Below, one piece after another: positions 20,301 through 31,675 of a stretch of DNA of 64,000 nucleotides. Position 1 is the first letter of the stretch. Each line of letters opens with the position of its first letter. The translations under genes and the position numbers were made by a program. Below the pieces are notes generated by a model. The model saw only the letters and a program-made list of their open reading frames with translations. It was not told the origin of the DNA and did not search any database. Source of the stretch: Undaria pinnatifida. Lineage: Eukaryota > Sar > Phaeophyceae > Laminariales > Alariaceae. Where the stretch lies: NCBI GenBank assembly GCA_012845835.1, contig JABAKD010000009.1:9544330-9608329 (forward strand). Reading direction: 5' to 3'.

Positions 20301-23300
20301 GTCGGTTCTGCGCGACGCTCTTCGGGAGGTGTGCGCCCACCTGCGCGTGGCCGGTTGCGCGCACGTGGTTGCGCTACGAGGAGTTTGGCTCACGCCGCGC
20401 GTTACGCTCCTGCTCGAGCCAATGGGCATCGGTAATCTCCACAACTTTATCCGCCGCGACTCGGAAGAAACTTGCCATGGAGAGGAGGAAGGATGCGGTG
20501 ATGGACTTGCGCCCGCAGGGAAGGCGTGGCTCCTCGCGGGGGTTGCTGACGGTCTCGCCGCCCTCCACGACGCCGGAGTCGTCCATCGCGATGTGAAAAG
20601 TCACAACGTCATGATGGTGCGACGGCAGCGCCCGCCAATAGACGACGACCTTGTCGGCGGTTCGGGCAAGCTCGAAAAGGGAATTAAAAAATGCACTAGC
20701 GGTAAGTCTGAGTGGGAAGCGAAGCTCGGTGATCTCGGGAGCGCCGCGCTGGTGCCCCCTGAAGGACGGGCTGCTTTGACGGAGGAGGCTGGTACGAGCG
20801 GGTGGGTGGCTCCAGAGGTGAGTTGCTTGATGATTGCTACCATGCGGCCATGATGATGGTAGCACCTTGTTTAGTTTTCTGCCTAGAACAGGAAGCGTGC
20901 AAGCGTTATCTAGAAGTTTAAGAATGACCTGCCTTTTTCAGCATGTTCCGCTTTTTCCGCACAGCAGTCGCATCTTGACATTCCAAACCTTCGATAACCG
21001 TATTTTGCTACACGTGAAATTATCACATGCTTCACGATTATTCGACACGGAGATGTAGCGCGCGCGATCGCCTCTTACGCACGACCTGCGACTCTTATGT
21101 TCGCCCTTATGGAGACGCCACAAACACCCAGGACTCGCTGGTGGCCATCGATTACCCCCTGTTTGATCTGCTAGGCGCTGACCTCCCGCAGAGCTCTTAT
21201 TGCGTTTAACCCGAAAGCGGACCACCCATTAAATGAGGTTACAGCCACTCTTCCGCTTGTACCACCGACGCGTGCTACGATAGATACATTAAGGTATACC
21301 TCTTTTTGACTATTTTTTTTCTGAATGAAGGGGCAATTTTTGTCCCAAAGTCGTAGGAAATACACGTAGGTCATTTTTTGTTTTTTGCAGTACTAACGTT
21401 TTTTTCATACCCTACAGTAGTAGGCCATGAGTTTGTTCATCGAGTTGCACTCTCAGCTTACTCAAAAAATCATTTTTTGGGGAGAGGTATACCATTAATA
21501 GTACATAACTCCTCAAGTGGTTATGAGCCTCGAAAGGGGAAAAAAAAAAGCGGTGCATATCTAAACGCAGCATGGGTCCCACCCACTTGCGGAAGAGCAA
21601 TCTTGATGCCTTATTTTTTGGTAGACTGTATGTGCCATTCATTGGCAACGAAGCGTGCGGATTCGACGTCTTTTTCCTGTTGCACAATTTTTTCCAAGCA
21701 ATGGACGATCGAAAACACATCAAACATGAGCGACGAGCCAGTTGACGGCGATGACTCGTGCGTACTCGTATGGATCTTCGATTCAGTTACCGTTACTGCC
21801 ATCTGATTGCGGATGCTTTTGCGAAGGTGATGGTTGGTTCAGCCTTCCCTCTTGTTAGGTCATCCACGCGGCATGATAGGGTGTTTGTGAAATATTTTTT
21901 TCCTTTCAACTCGTAGCAGGGTAGTACATTGGAGGAACTTCCAGCACTATTTGGTTCGCCGACAAATCTCTCCCGCCTCCAATATCTTCCCCGTTTTCGC
22001 CTTTACGCGTGCTACGATGGAGGTAGCACTTTTCGCCTGAATTTTTTTCTGACTGACGGGGCTCCTTGACCTAATATTGTGCGAAACATCATTCTCGTTG
22101 TATACCTCGAGGCCATGGGATTTTTCATCCGGTACGTAAGAGGTTTTATTTTTTTGTCCAAGAATCAGTTTTCTTGTTTGTTTAAGAAGGGACATGTCTT
22201 AAGAAGGGACATGTCTTAAGAAGGGACATGTCTTAAGAAGGGACATGTCTTAAGAAGGGACATGTCTTAAGAAGGGACATGTCTTAAGAAGGGACATGTC
22301 TTAAGAAGGGACATGTCTTAAGAAGGGACATGTCTCAAGCAAGGACATGTCTTGAACCTCCTAAAGCGAGGGGTAGTATTAGAAAAATAAAATGGTGCAC
22401 CTCCTACCGTAGCACGCGGCGCTTCATCATCCACCCTTGTAGTCCAAAAGGTGTTGTTGCTGTTTCTTCAAACCACATCGTACAGGTAGCCTCATGCTTC
22501 GAACACGCCGCAGCAAACACTTGAGGTCTGATTCCCTGACGCTATATCCCTCCTTTACCTGCGCTCTCCCACCCCTCCCATGTGGTAGTTCCCAGAACTC
22601 GAGTCCTTTTTGCTGCTGAATCGCCTTTCTCCCTTTTTTCTGTGCCGACCACAACTGCGGTACAGTGCCGGCGCATCGTAAGAAATGGGGCTACAAGAAA
22701 TCCAGGCTGATGTGTACAAACCTAACACATACGGAAGCCGTTACTCTGAATATAATGTAAAACGCACCCTTGTTCGAATAAAAAAACCCAGCCTGAACCA
22801 GAATTCCTATTATTATGTGCCCTGTACTGCACAATTGCGATAAAAACTCCCATCAAGAACCTCCCTCCTCCCCCCTTCGAGGGCGGCACCGTGAGCGCCG
22901 GACCCGCCACCCAACTAATCGCTGGCCGTAAAGTCAGCTATATGTTGCAAGCCAACTCGCAGCCGTAGACGTCGTACGATCGCTAAGCGATATACGGCGT
23001 GTCTACACGAACACGTTGCCGGTGGTTCGCGTCGAATATCGCACGCTGGCACCACAATCGACATTTTTGCCTCAACCACGGCGTTGACTCGTAACAAGGT
23101 TGATACAGTACCTCCCGGCGTCAAAAAACAAGTGTACACGATAGACGTTGCAGCGAAAACACTCCAACAGCGACTCGAGTGCTCCAAGAAATTAACGACG
23201 GACGATGCGTAAGCACACTGTTTGGTCCAAATATGTGTATGAGGTCTCGATGTTATTTTACAACCCCAGCCACGGCAAAGATTGGCTCTAAATCATGCGA

Positions 23301-26300
23301 GGGGGCCCCGGGGGCTCTCAACATCCTCTGTCAGGGGGGGTGAGTTCTGGCGTTGACTAGTCATTCCACGTGCGCTCTGCATTCGCACGCCAATCGCAAA
23401 AAAAAAAAAATGGGTCGGGCTTTTTGGGAGTTATACGGACGTCCTTCTTAGTAGCTCATACATCACCCATCTCCTGGCGCCCCTCCGCCGACAACGTAGC
23501 TACATAGATACATAGCTACACACAGTACGGGTACGGTGCGGTACGGTACGGTACGGTCACCCATCTAAATCTTATACACGGTACGGTACGGTGGAGGTTG
23601 ACCCTTTTCTTCCTGAGGCTCCTCACATGATAAAACTACAGTACTTTATACCATTAGTCTATGCCCCACCCGAAAAACGTATTTCGAGAAAAAAAAATGA
23701 AAGTGCCATAATATATATCACCCCGTCCTCCCCTCACCGGTTATACGACTTACAGGATATACTTGATAAACTGATGCATGTCCTTCCACAGCTGACAGAC
23801 TTTGTCCCCCTCAAAAACGGGTTTTTTTAAACCGTCCTATATATATGACAATTTGTAGAGGTTATCGCAGACTCACGGTTAAGTGTGCCTGTAGAAGAGC
23901 TTCCAAGAAGAGAAAATGGTTGGCGACCCCAGGCCGATATGTTGATTGATGATTAATTTGCTCAGCACATGAGAGCTGATGGTGAGCAAAGAGAAGTGAG
24001 CGCATGTGGACGATGCGCCTGTGCGTCGCTCGTGGCTCAAAAACAAGGACCCTCAAAATCCGTTTCAAACACAAAGAAAAGGACCCTTGAAATGGACCCT
24101 CGAACAACGGCGCTAACCGACGAAATTCCAGAGTACGAACACATGACCCTGTGTAGCCTATATCGCTAATTAAGCAACGTCTAACGGACTTATGACCCTA
24201 TATGCTACCGGTTCCGGAGGGATATCGAAGACTGCCCCTCTTAATGTACCAGTACATACTACATGCTGCACCAGTTTTCGGACATGATTTAGCTTGCAAA
24301 CTGCTGCGTATCATGTATCCAGAACATGATACCTCTGAGCCTTCTGCACGCTAAATACTGCATCGATAAGCGACTTAACAGACTTTTAATAACTGTTGTA
24401 TGAAAAAACTCACAATGTATACGTACCAGATGACTTTTCAGTACTATCAAGCGGCAATTAATTGTGGTTACTGACAAGCCCTCATCTCTTCCAGATTTTA
24501 CGATTTCTGCGCACAGATTGGTTAGCATCACTACTACTGTTGACCCTGGCAGAAGCTACACTGTAGTTCCAAGGGGAGTCGTCGGCGTATATCCTTAATA
24601 AAGACACACAACCCGTAATACGCGCGATCGGAGTATCACACACACACAGCTTGCAAAGATCAGTCTCCAAGAAATCTTCGATCTCACAGCTGGAAAGTGC
24701 ATTTTTATTCTTATATTTATATAAAAATATAACCCGATAAACGAATTTCATATTGGCATTATAATGGCCTGTTAATAGAGATAAATATAGACTAGTCTAG
24801 AACATACGAAGTATATAAAAATAAAAAACAAAACAGAATTTCATAACAAGATTTTCTTATTTTTGGGACATTCCGACATTATTCCGACATTGTTTCCGTT
24901 TTTTTTTTTCTTGTTGGAGGGGGGGGTTAAGGAGCCCCCATCATTCACAAAAGAAAAATAAGAGAAAAAAACTTGGCCAAAAACAAGGGCCGCCTCTTCT
25001 ATCGCAGCACGCATCTGCAACATCTGTAGAATCTGTAACATCTGTTAACATCTGCAACATCTGTAACATCTATCTGCAACATCTGTAACATCTATCTGTA
25101 ACATCTGTTAACATCTGTAGCATATGTAGCATATGTAACCGAAAATCACGCCTGCCTTTTTCTGGAGCCCTTCTTTATTCGAGGACCCATAGCATACATA
25201 CATATATACATGTACATGTGCTTTATCGACCTCACCAAAGCATACGACTCCGTCGACCGAAGCCTTTTGTGGGATGTCCTTGCTCGTTTTGGCGTGCCAC
25301 CGAGAATGCTCGCCGTCATCCGCCAATTCCACGACGGTATGCAAGCATGCGTGCGGCTGGATGATGGAGAGTGCTCGGATAAGTTCGACGTGGGGCAAGG
25401 TCTCAGGCAAGGATGCGTGCTCGCGCCACTGCTGTTCAACATGTTTTTCACTGCGGTACTGCGTGTGGCCGAGAAACGCTTCCTCGCTGATGCAGCCATC
25501 ACGGACAACATGGTGCAGCTCCAACGAAAGAAGGAAGGCGAGAAGAAGGGCACTTCACGCACAGGCAAAGTCGACGGACGGAGGGGGAAGGAGGGGGAGG
25601 GGGTGCAGAGATTGTGGGGTATGCTGTACGCGGACGATGCGGGCATCGTATCGCGATCATCAGAAGGGCTGGAGAGGATGATGACGGCGATCGTGACTGC
25701 GTGCTCGTCGTTCGGGCTTACAGTATCCGAGGCGAAAACACAGATAATGTGCCTGGAAACCAAAAGCGGGGGGAAGGTGTCCTTCACGATCAATGCAGCC
25801 GGCCAGGTTTACAAACAAACAATCCAGTTTGTATACTTGGGCGGGGCTATCACCGCAGACAGAAACCTTAGCACTGAAATAACGCGGCGTCTTCAGAGGG
25901 CCTGGGCGTGCTTCCAGCGGTACAAGATGGAAATCTATGATCGCCCGGGTGTGCGTTTACGGTTGAAGGTGCGGTTGCTGAAAGCTGAGGTGGTCGAGAC
26001 ACTGCTGTACGGTTGCATGACTTGGAGCCCGAAGAAGCCTGACTATGACAGGCTACGTCGGGTTCACCGCTCCATGCTCCTCCGATGCCTTGGATGGCGG
26101 AAACGGAAGCGCGACGACCACACCCTATCGTACGCCGACGCGCTTGCCCAGACAGATTCCGAGAGCGTTGAGGTGATAGTGCGCAAACGGAGGATTTTAT
26201 TTGCGGGATTCGTGGCACGCATGGGGGAGGAGCGTCTGCCACAGAGGGTGATGTTTGGGGAGTTTGTTGGGGGTAAGGGTTACTCAGGGGGGCAAGAGAA

Positions 26301-29300
26301 AGACTGGATGGATCATCTGAAGGAGGATATGTCGGTTTTTGGAATGAAATTCGAAGGATGGCGAAAGGCTGCTCAGAAGGCTGGCAGATGGTTTCGAAGA
26401 GTAGAGGAGGGAGCCGAGTTGTTTATGCGGAATTGGCATGAAACGGAGAGACGCAAAGCTGCAGAGCGACGCGCAAAGGCTGCGGCAGCGTCATCCACCG
26501 TTGGCATCTCTAAGCGGCCGGGGGGAGGGGGAAGGGGGGGGGGGCGGGGAGGGGACTGGGGGAGGGGGGGAGAGGGGAGGGGGGGAGGGGGGAGGGGGAA
26601 AGGGAGGAAGGGGGGAGGGGCGGAAGGGGGAGCGTCATGCCCAAGAGACTGAAGTCTGGGTTTGGCCATCATCGTATTGAAAGTTGTGGGCCTTCTAATG
26701 GCCGTCACAAGATAGCATAAGACCGCCCTGACTTCTTCGCCATGTTGCGTTCTCTCCCAGGTGCCATTGATGATGGACGTGATACCCTCTGTTAGCCCAA
26801 TGCCATCCTTAGCCAGTTCCTAGGGTCTGCTAGTATGACATTTTTCTTCCTTTTCTTTTTCTATTTCTTTTTTCTTTTTTTCTCTTCTTTCCTTGCTTTC
26901 TTGTCTTGTCTTTTCTTGCTTTTCTTGTCTTTTTCTTCTCTTTGCTTGCCTTTTTCGTCTTGTTTCGTTTTTCTTCTCTATTATTTCCTTTCCTTTATCT
27001 TCTTTTCTTTTCTTTGTTTCTTTTCCTCCAATTGACTTATGCCTGTCGTGCGTATGCGTAGTGATAGATACTACGTGTAATATAAACGTGGTAGTCTTAC
27101 TTGGGTGGCAATCGGAATATTTGGTTTCTTCAGGCGTGAGTAGTGAGACGTATGCACCGGCCTGGACCTGGCACATCGTAGACTGACTCCCGATTTCACT
27201 TTTATATGTTTCTGGTGGATGTTATGAGGCTTAGTTTGGGTAAGCTATCGGTTAACCTTTTGCAAGTGGTCAAACGGACTAATACCCCACCTAAGTCCTT
27301 AACAAATGGCGTCGTCGGCAGGACACGAACCTGCGCGTGAAATCACAATGGGTTTGACATGTCGAACTTGAAAAATGTTCTCCATGGTATCCCCAGGAAA
27401 TGAAACGGCTTGGATATTGCCAGAGGTCCGCCGTATATCCGGCCGACCTGCTATCCCGCCGTTTCAGGGGGGGAGAGTGTTATAAGGCTTAGTTGGGGTA
27501 AGCTATTGGTTAACCAGTTGCAAGTGGTCAAACGGACTAATACCTCACTAAGACCTTAACAAATGGCGTCGTCGACAGACCATGGGTTTTTTGGGTCGTG
27601 GGTTCGATCCCCACCATCCACAATAATAAACTTTTCAGATTTTCCCCATGTCGAACTCGAAAAATACTCTCCCTGGTATACCCAGGAAATGAAACGGCTT
27701 GGATAAATGACAGGTCCGCCCGTATATCCGGCCGACCTGATATCCCGACGTTTCAGGGGGGGAGAGTGTTATAAGGCTTAGTTTGGGTAAGCTATCGGTT
27801 AACCTTTTGCAAGTGGTCAAACGGACTAATACCCCACCTAAGTCCTTAACATGGAGGCATGAATTGCGTCAGCTGTGATACATGCGTGTACCACCTTGGG
27901 TTGTGTGTGTTTTTCCCTGGGGTATTCCTCAGCTCCAGAGTGACTGGAGCGTCCTGCCGACGACGCCATTTGTTAAGGACTTCAGAGGGGTGTTAGTCCG
28001 TTTGACCACTTGCACAAGGTTAACCAATAGCTTACCCAAACTAAGCCTTATAACACTCTCCCCCCCTTAAACGGCGGGATAGCAGGTCGGCCGGATACAC
28101 GGGCGGACCTGTCATTTACCCAAGCCGTTTCATTTCCTGGGGATACCAGGGAGAGTGTTTTTCAAGTTCGACATGGGGAAAGTCTGAAAAGTGTATTATT
28201 GTGGATGGTGGGGATCGAACCCACGACCCAAAAACCCATGTCCTGCCGACGACGCCACTTGTGAAATTAATAGGTGGGGGACACAGAGTGCCCCCTGCAG
28301 GTCTGCCAATTGAGCAGGTCCTCGGAGAGTACTCACTTTCGTTCCTTCGCTAACTTCCCCGAATATAAACCGCCAACCTTATCATACGAAACCCATCCAA
28401 ATGATCTTAAATTCGGATACCTACAGGCCTTTCGAGGCCGTATCTTAACACTGTCCTGTGACCACGGACTTGATTATGCGAATTAATGTGAGAACAACAA
28501 CAACAACAACATGCTATTGTTACAGGTGTAAGGCTTAGTTGGGTAAAAGCTACTACTACTATTGGTTCACCTTTTGCAAGAGTGGTCAAACGGACTAATG
28601 GAAACCGCTTTGGATAATTGACAGGTCCGCCCGTATATCCGGCCGTCTTGTTGTCCCGCCGTTTCAGGGGGGGGGGGGGGGGGTCATGAGGCTTATGTTA
28701 AGGAATTAGTGGGGTATTAGCCCGTTTGACCACTTGCACAACAAGGTTAACCAATAGCTTACCCAAACTAAGCCTTATAACACTACTCCCCCCCTGAAAC
28801 GGCGGAATAGCAGGTCGACCGGATATACGGGCGGACCTGTCAATTATCCAAGCCGTTTCATTTCCTGGGTATATACCGGAGAGGGTATTTTTCAAGATCG
28901 ACATGAGGAAAATCTGAAAAAGTTTATTATAGGTAGATGTGGGATTTGAACCCACGACCCCAAAGACCCATGGTCTGTCGACGACGCCATTTGTTAAGGT
29001 ATTAGTGGGGTATTAGTCCTTAATAAGTACTTGCAAAAGGTTAACCAATAGCTTACCCAAACTATGCCTTATAGCACTCTCCCCGCCTGAAACGGCGGGA
29101 TAGCAGGTCGGCCGGATATACGGCGGACCTCTGTCAATATCCAAGCTGTTTCGTTTCCTGGGGACACCAGGGAGAGTATTTTTCAAGTTCGACATGGGGA
29201 AAATTTGAAAAGTGTATTATTGTGAATGGTGGGGATCGAACCCAAGACCCGAAAAAAACATGGTACGTCGACGACGCCATTTGTTAAGGTATTAGTGGGG

Positions 29301-30210
29301 TATTAGTCCGTTTGACCACCTGCAAAAGGTTAACCAATAGCTTACCCAAACTAAACCTTATAACACTTGCTTAGTTTCGGGTAAGCTATTGGTTAACCTT
29401 TTTGCAAGTGGTCAAAGGGACGAATGCCCCACTAATACCTCAACATTATTGTACGGTATAGGTGCTCCACTTGTTCTTGCCTTCTGAGGGTTGCGACTTG
29501 AGGAGCTCTAAACCCCGGCACCCACACACTCATTTTGAGAAAAAAAAAAAGGAACAAAAAGGTGCTACCCGAAGTGAACAACTAGAAATCAATATCATCA
29601 TGGCCTACTGCTGTAGGTATAAATTGTTTTATTTATTTTTTTTCAGCCGTATCCCACGGTGGTAGGGTTTAATTCAGAAGATTCTAAGAATTTTCTGAGC
29701 TCATAACATGAGGGTGAGCTCAAATCCAACATCTCACCCGTAACATGGCTTCGAAGGCGCTCAAACCGCGCAACTCGGTCAAGCATCTACTTATGCCCTA
29801 GTCCTAAAACAAAAGATACTCGCAAAATTACTTTTGATCAGTGACTAATCGGCAGTTCCTCACTTGAGAAGGTCAACCGGACAGAGGGTATACCTTGTTT
29901 GGCTAAAAAAGAATGCAATAACCCCTACGCCGACAGGTATACCTTTTTTTGGCTAAAAAAATGCAATAACTCCTGCCGTGGGATTACTTTACTACAACGG
30001 CGAAAGTTATGTTTGAGTGATATAAGGCTTGCCTAGCTTGGGTAAGCTATTGGTTTAACCTTTCGCAATCGGTCGAACGGACTACTACCCCACTAATTTC
30101 CTTAACGCGAAGCAACAAGGACGCCATCTTCCTGCCATTTTTTTCTTTGTCAAGGAGGTGGCTCGCCCGTTATTATGCAGAAAATAATTTGTCGAAAAGT
30201 GCTACTGCTG

Positions 30211-30245
<35 letters not shown>

Positions 30246-31675
30246 GCAACCCTATCGCAGGAGACGTCGACCGTACCCCCCCTCCGCCCATACCACCGAC
30301 TTTGATGGAAAAATAAATGAATAATGAAAGTTCAGCCCGGTGAAGAATCCCATGATGGGTCAACGATTTTTCATGTATTTCCAAGTGGATACAACGAACA
30401 ACATGTGTTAATCGCAAAATATATACCTTGCGAGTATCGGGTACACTTCTTATCTATTAGAAATAGAAGTTGTTCCCCAGGTGAAGAAAGAGTCCTGTCG
30501 ATGCAGAAAGAGTCACTGTCGATGCAGAAATGATTCGAACGCAAAAAAAGTGCAAACCACTATGATACCCACGTCTGGTACCACAATATTAATCGTGGTA
30601 TTTGGCCGGTGCTTTACGAGACAGCGCGTGCCTTTTTTTTTTTTTTTTCAACACCTTCAGTCCTGACGTCTACCACGCCGGAAAACAAAAATTGAAAACG
30701 CATACCCAAGCCCTCCCCGATCGGCACATTTATAACCCGACGACACAACGCTCCAACCGACCCATGCTCTATCATAGAGGTGCACCCGTCGTTTTCTCAG
30801 TCTCTTTAGTTTCAGGAGCTCTTGTTCTCCACCCAAAAACTGATGTTGAGAAAAATGAAAAGCGCAGCAGTGTCCGACGAACAATCCCATAGTAAAAACC
30901 TAGGCAACCAAAAAAGAAGAAAAAAAAAAAGTGAAAAAGCGAAAAATTGTTGAAATTCCGACGAATTTGGGTTAAAGTTAAGGAGAACCGTCATTCAGAA
31001 ACGAAAAAGTAGCCAAAAAGTAGTATACCTTAATACATCTAGCGTAGAAAGCGTCAAACTAAACCTAGATAATCAATACTAATTCAAGACATTTCTTCAT
31101 CTTTTTCTACGCCGAAGCGGCAATATATTATAGGTGGGGGGGGGGGGTGAAAAACAATTAACTTATTAATTAAGAGGGGGGGTTGAAAATAAATAAAATA
31201 ACAACAGTAATAATAATTGATGATACTATTTCAAGACGTGACTTTTTTTTCTTGTGGCAAGAGTGAGAAGATATCACGCGCACGCAGTTTGGCAAATATC
31301 AATTTCGCCGAAAATTCTCGATCTCACAGCTGAGGTTTTTACCTTCTTATTTTTATACGAAAAACACAGGTCTTCGGGGACGAAGGATACGGAACGGCGG
31401 CCGATATCTTCAGCCTCGGAGTTCTCATCTGGGAGGCGTTCACGCGTGGGGCGTTGGAAAACCCTCTATCCGGTCTCTCGGGGCAGACGTATAGGGCCAA
31501 GCTTAGGGAAAGCTTGAGACCGCCGTGGCCGCCCCAAGTGGAGGCTGACGTCAAGGGGTTGGTGGAGCGTTGCTGGGCTTTCGAGCCCGGAGAGCGTCCG
31601 CGGGCGGGGGTGGTCGCAGACGAGCTTCGGGCATTTGCCACAGCTGCTGCCGCTGATGGTTCTGCTGCTGCATAG
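17329..31675 (+). CDS. TKL-like protein kinase, two exons, 10.5 kb intron
   Basis: Exon 1 is 17329-20817 and exon 2 is 31370-31675. The donor is GAG|GTGAGT and the acceptor ACACAG|GT, both phase 0. Joining them reads [19 protein letters not shown], the normal activation-segment to alpha-F transition, so no exon is missing between. The product is about 1264 residues. Residues ~16-34 are Gln-rich. About 430-800 is disordered with seven diverged short repeats around a (C/F)VDE(I/V)VS motif. About 830-862 is likely coiled coil. The kinase domain follows: Gly-rich loop GEGRYSVVY (~866), Lys in AAKEF (~980) after a ~100-residue low-complexity insert, HRDVKSHN (~1086), DLG in place of DFG (~1135), APE (~1161), and a C-lobe ending [12 protein letters not shown]. 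All catalytic residues are present, so an active Ser/Thr kinase is likely. The first ATG is at 17329; the real start could lie in an unseen upstream exon. Confidence 0.85.
22005..22419 (+). mobile_element. MITE family M1, copy with internal 17-bp array
   Basis: The left end CGCGTGCTACGATGGAGGTAG mirrors the right end, whose complement reads CGCGTGCTACGGTAGGAGGTG. Internal landmarks (CACTTTTCG..TGAA, GGGGCTCCTT, TTCTCGTTGTATACCT, GGCCATGGGAT, GAGGGGTAGTATTA) recur in order at 51736-52010 and in reverse at 34463-34740. No coding frame is seen. The 17-bp array at 22184-22353 is present only in this copy. Confidence 0.7.
22184..22353. repeat. 17-bp perfect tandem array
   Basis: Nine consecutive copies of AAGAAGGGACATGTCTT (22184-22336; the last ends in C) plus one diverged copy. 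Each unit contains the palindrome ACATGT, and CTTAAG is formed at each junction. There are no spacers, so this is not a CRISPR array. Confidence 0.95.
23728..23828. repeat. Repeat R1, left part
   Basis: Matches the first ~100 bp of the copy at 13676-13990 (CTCCCCTCACCGGTTATACG through CAAAAACGGGTTTT). The match breaks at the T-run and resumes at 24497, about 670 bp further on. Confidence 0.7.
24497..24715. repeat. Repeat R1, right part
   Basis: Continues the R1 alignment from TTCTGCGCACAGATTGGTTA through CGATCTCACAGCTGGAAAG, roughly 85-90 percent identical by eye to 13785-13975. Confidence 0.75.
25206..26838 (+). mobile_element. 5'-truncated LINE (non-LTR retrotransposon)
   Basis: Begins abruptly within the RT domain, just before the [13 protein letters not shown] block, as expected for 5' truncation during reverse transcription. 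It then carries an open frame to 26652. A ~190-bp 3' tail with no coding content follows, ending near 26838 where a T/C-rich simple repeat starts. It lies in the sense direction in the kinase intron. No clean target duplication could be identified by eye. Confidence 0.8.
25210..26652 (+). pseudogene. LINE reverse transcriptase, C-terminal part
   Basis: About 480 residues remain open. Visible motifs are [13 protein letters not shown] (RT motif A with its Asp), [14 protein letters not shown] (motif B), [11 protein letters not shown] (YADD, motif C), and the thumb and C-terminal region with [17 protein letters not shown]. Between motifs B and C sits a Lys/Gly-rich insert. The last ~50 residues come from a G-rich tract (26518-26640) and are low complexity. 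The finger region, endonuclease and any ORF1 are absent, so the copy cannot act on its own. It probably belongs to the same broad family as the element at 61.9-64 kb. Confidence 0.88.
26839..27030. repeat. T/C-rich simple repeat
   Basis: Pyrimidine-only stretches such as TTTTCTTTT and CTTGTCTTTTC follow directly after the LINE 3' end. They may be its simple-repeat tail. ORFs across it are composition artefacts. Confidence 0.7.
27215..29445. repeat. tRNA-derived SINE-like array, direct and inverted copies
   Basis: A unit of roughly 290 bp recurs in both orientations. Its tRNA-like head has TGGCGTCGTCGG, close to the pol III A box, and GGTTCGATCCCC, a B box, within a perfect T-arm (GTGGG, 7-nt loop, CCCAC). 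The body carries CATGTCGAACTTGAAAAAT, CCCCAGGAAATGAAACGGCT and GGTCCGCCCGTATATCCGGC, then AAGCTATTGGTTAACC and AAACGGACTAATACCCCACT. Heads are visible at 27305-27345 and 27560-27622 (+) and at 28202-28262, 28930-28995 and 29224-29285 (-). Together with the pol III boxes this suggests a SINE family that inserted repeatedly or was amplified in tandem. Confidence 0.7.
29888..29985. repeat. ~55-bp tandem duplication
   Basis: Two copies of GGTATACCTTNTTTGGCTAAAAAA..ATGCAATAACYCCT lie side by side. No coding meaning is seen. Confidence 0.6.
30020..30105 (+). repeat. SINE-like fragment
   Basis: Matches the tail of the array unit (ATAAGGCTT..GGGTAAGCTATTGGTTTAACC, then a diverged ACGGACTACTACCCCACTAA). 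It is a solitary 3' fragment without the tRNA-like head. Confidence 0.6.
30206..30246. repeat. (CTA)n microsatellite
   Basis: About 13 trinucleotide copies of CTA/ACT. Confidence 0.9.

Larger units (their letters stand above)
20818..31369 (+). other. Giant intron of the kinase gene
   Basis: A 10,552-bp phase-0 intron. In order it holds AT-rich DNA (20.8-21.9 kb), a MITE with a 17-bp array (22.0-22.4 kb), a short GGTAC repeat (about 23.53-23.56 kb), two pieces of repeat R1, a short ACATCTGTA repeat (25.01-25.13 kb), a 5'-truncated LINE (25.2-26.8 kb), a T/C-rich tract (26.84-27.03 kb), a tRNA-derived SINE-like array (27.2-29.45 kb), a further SINE-like piece (30.02-30.10 kb) and a CTA microsatellite (30.21-30.25 kb). 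A plus-strand open frame of about 98 codons without an ATG (about 22920-23214) is the only other coding-like stretch, and I do not recognise it. Confidence 0.8.

Noticed and set aside
17306..20865. Many long minus-strand ORFs opposite the kinase exon
   Set aside because: They are shadows of a GC-rich coding exon. None has a domain, and the plus-strand frame has clear kinase motifs.
22184..22353. CRISPR-like array
   Set aside because: The 17-bp units are directly adjacent with no spacers, and the genome is eukaryotic.
23829..24495. A defined transposon within split repeat R1
   Set aside because: I could not find terminal repeats, a target duplication or coding content, so only the interruption itself is reported.
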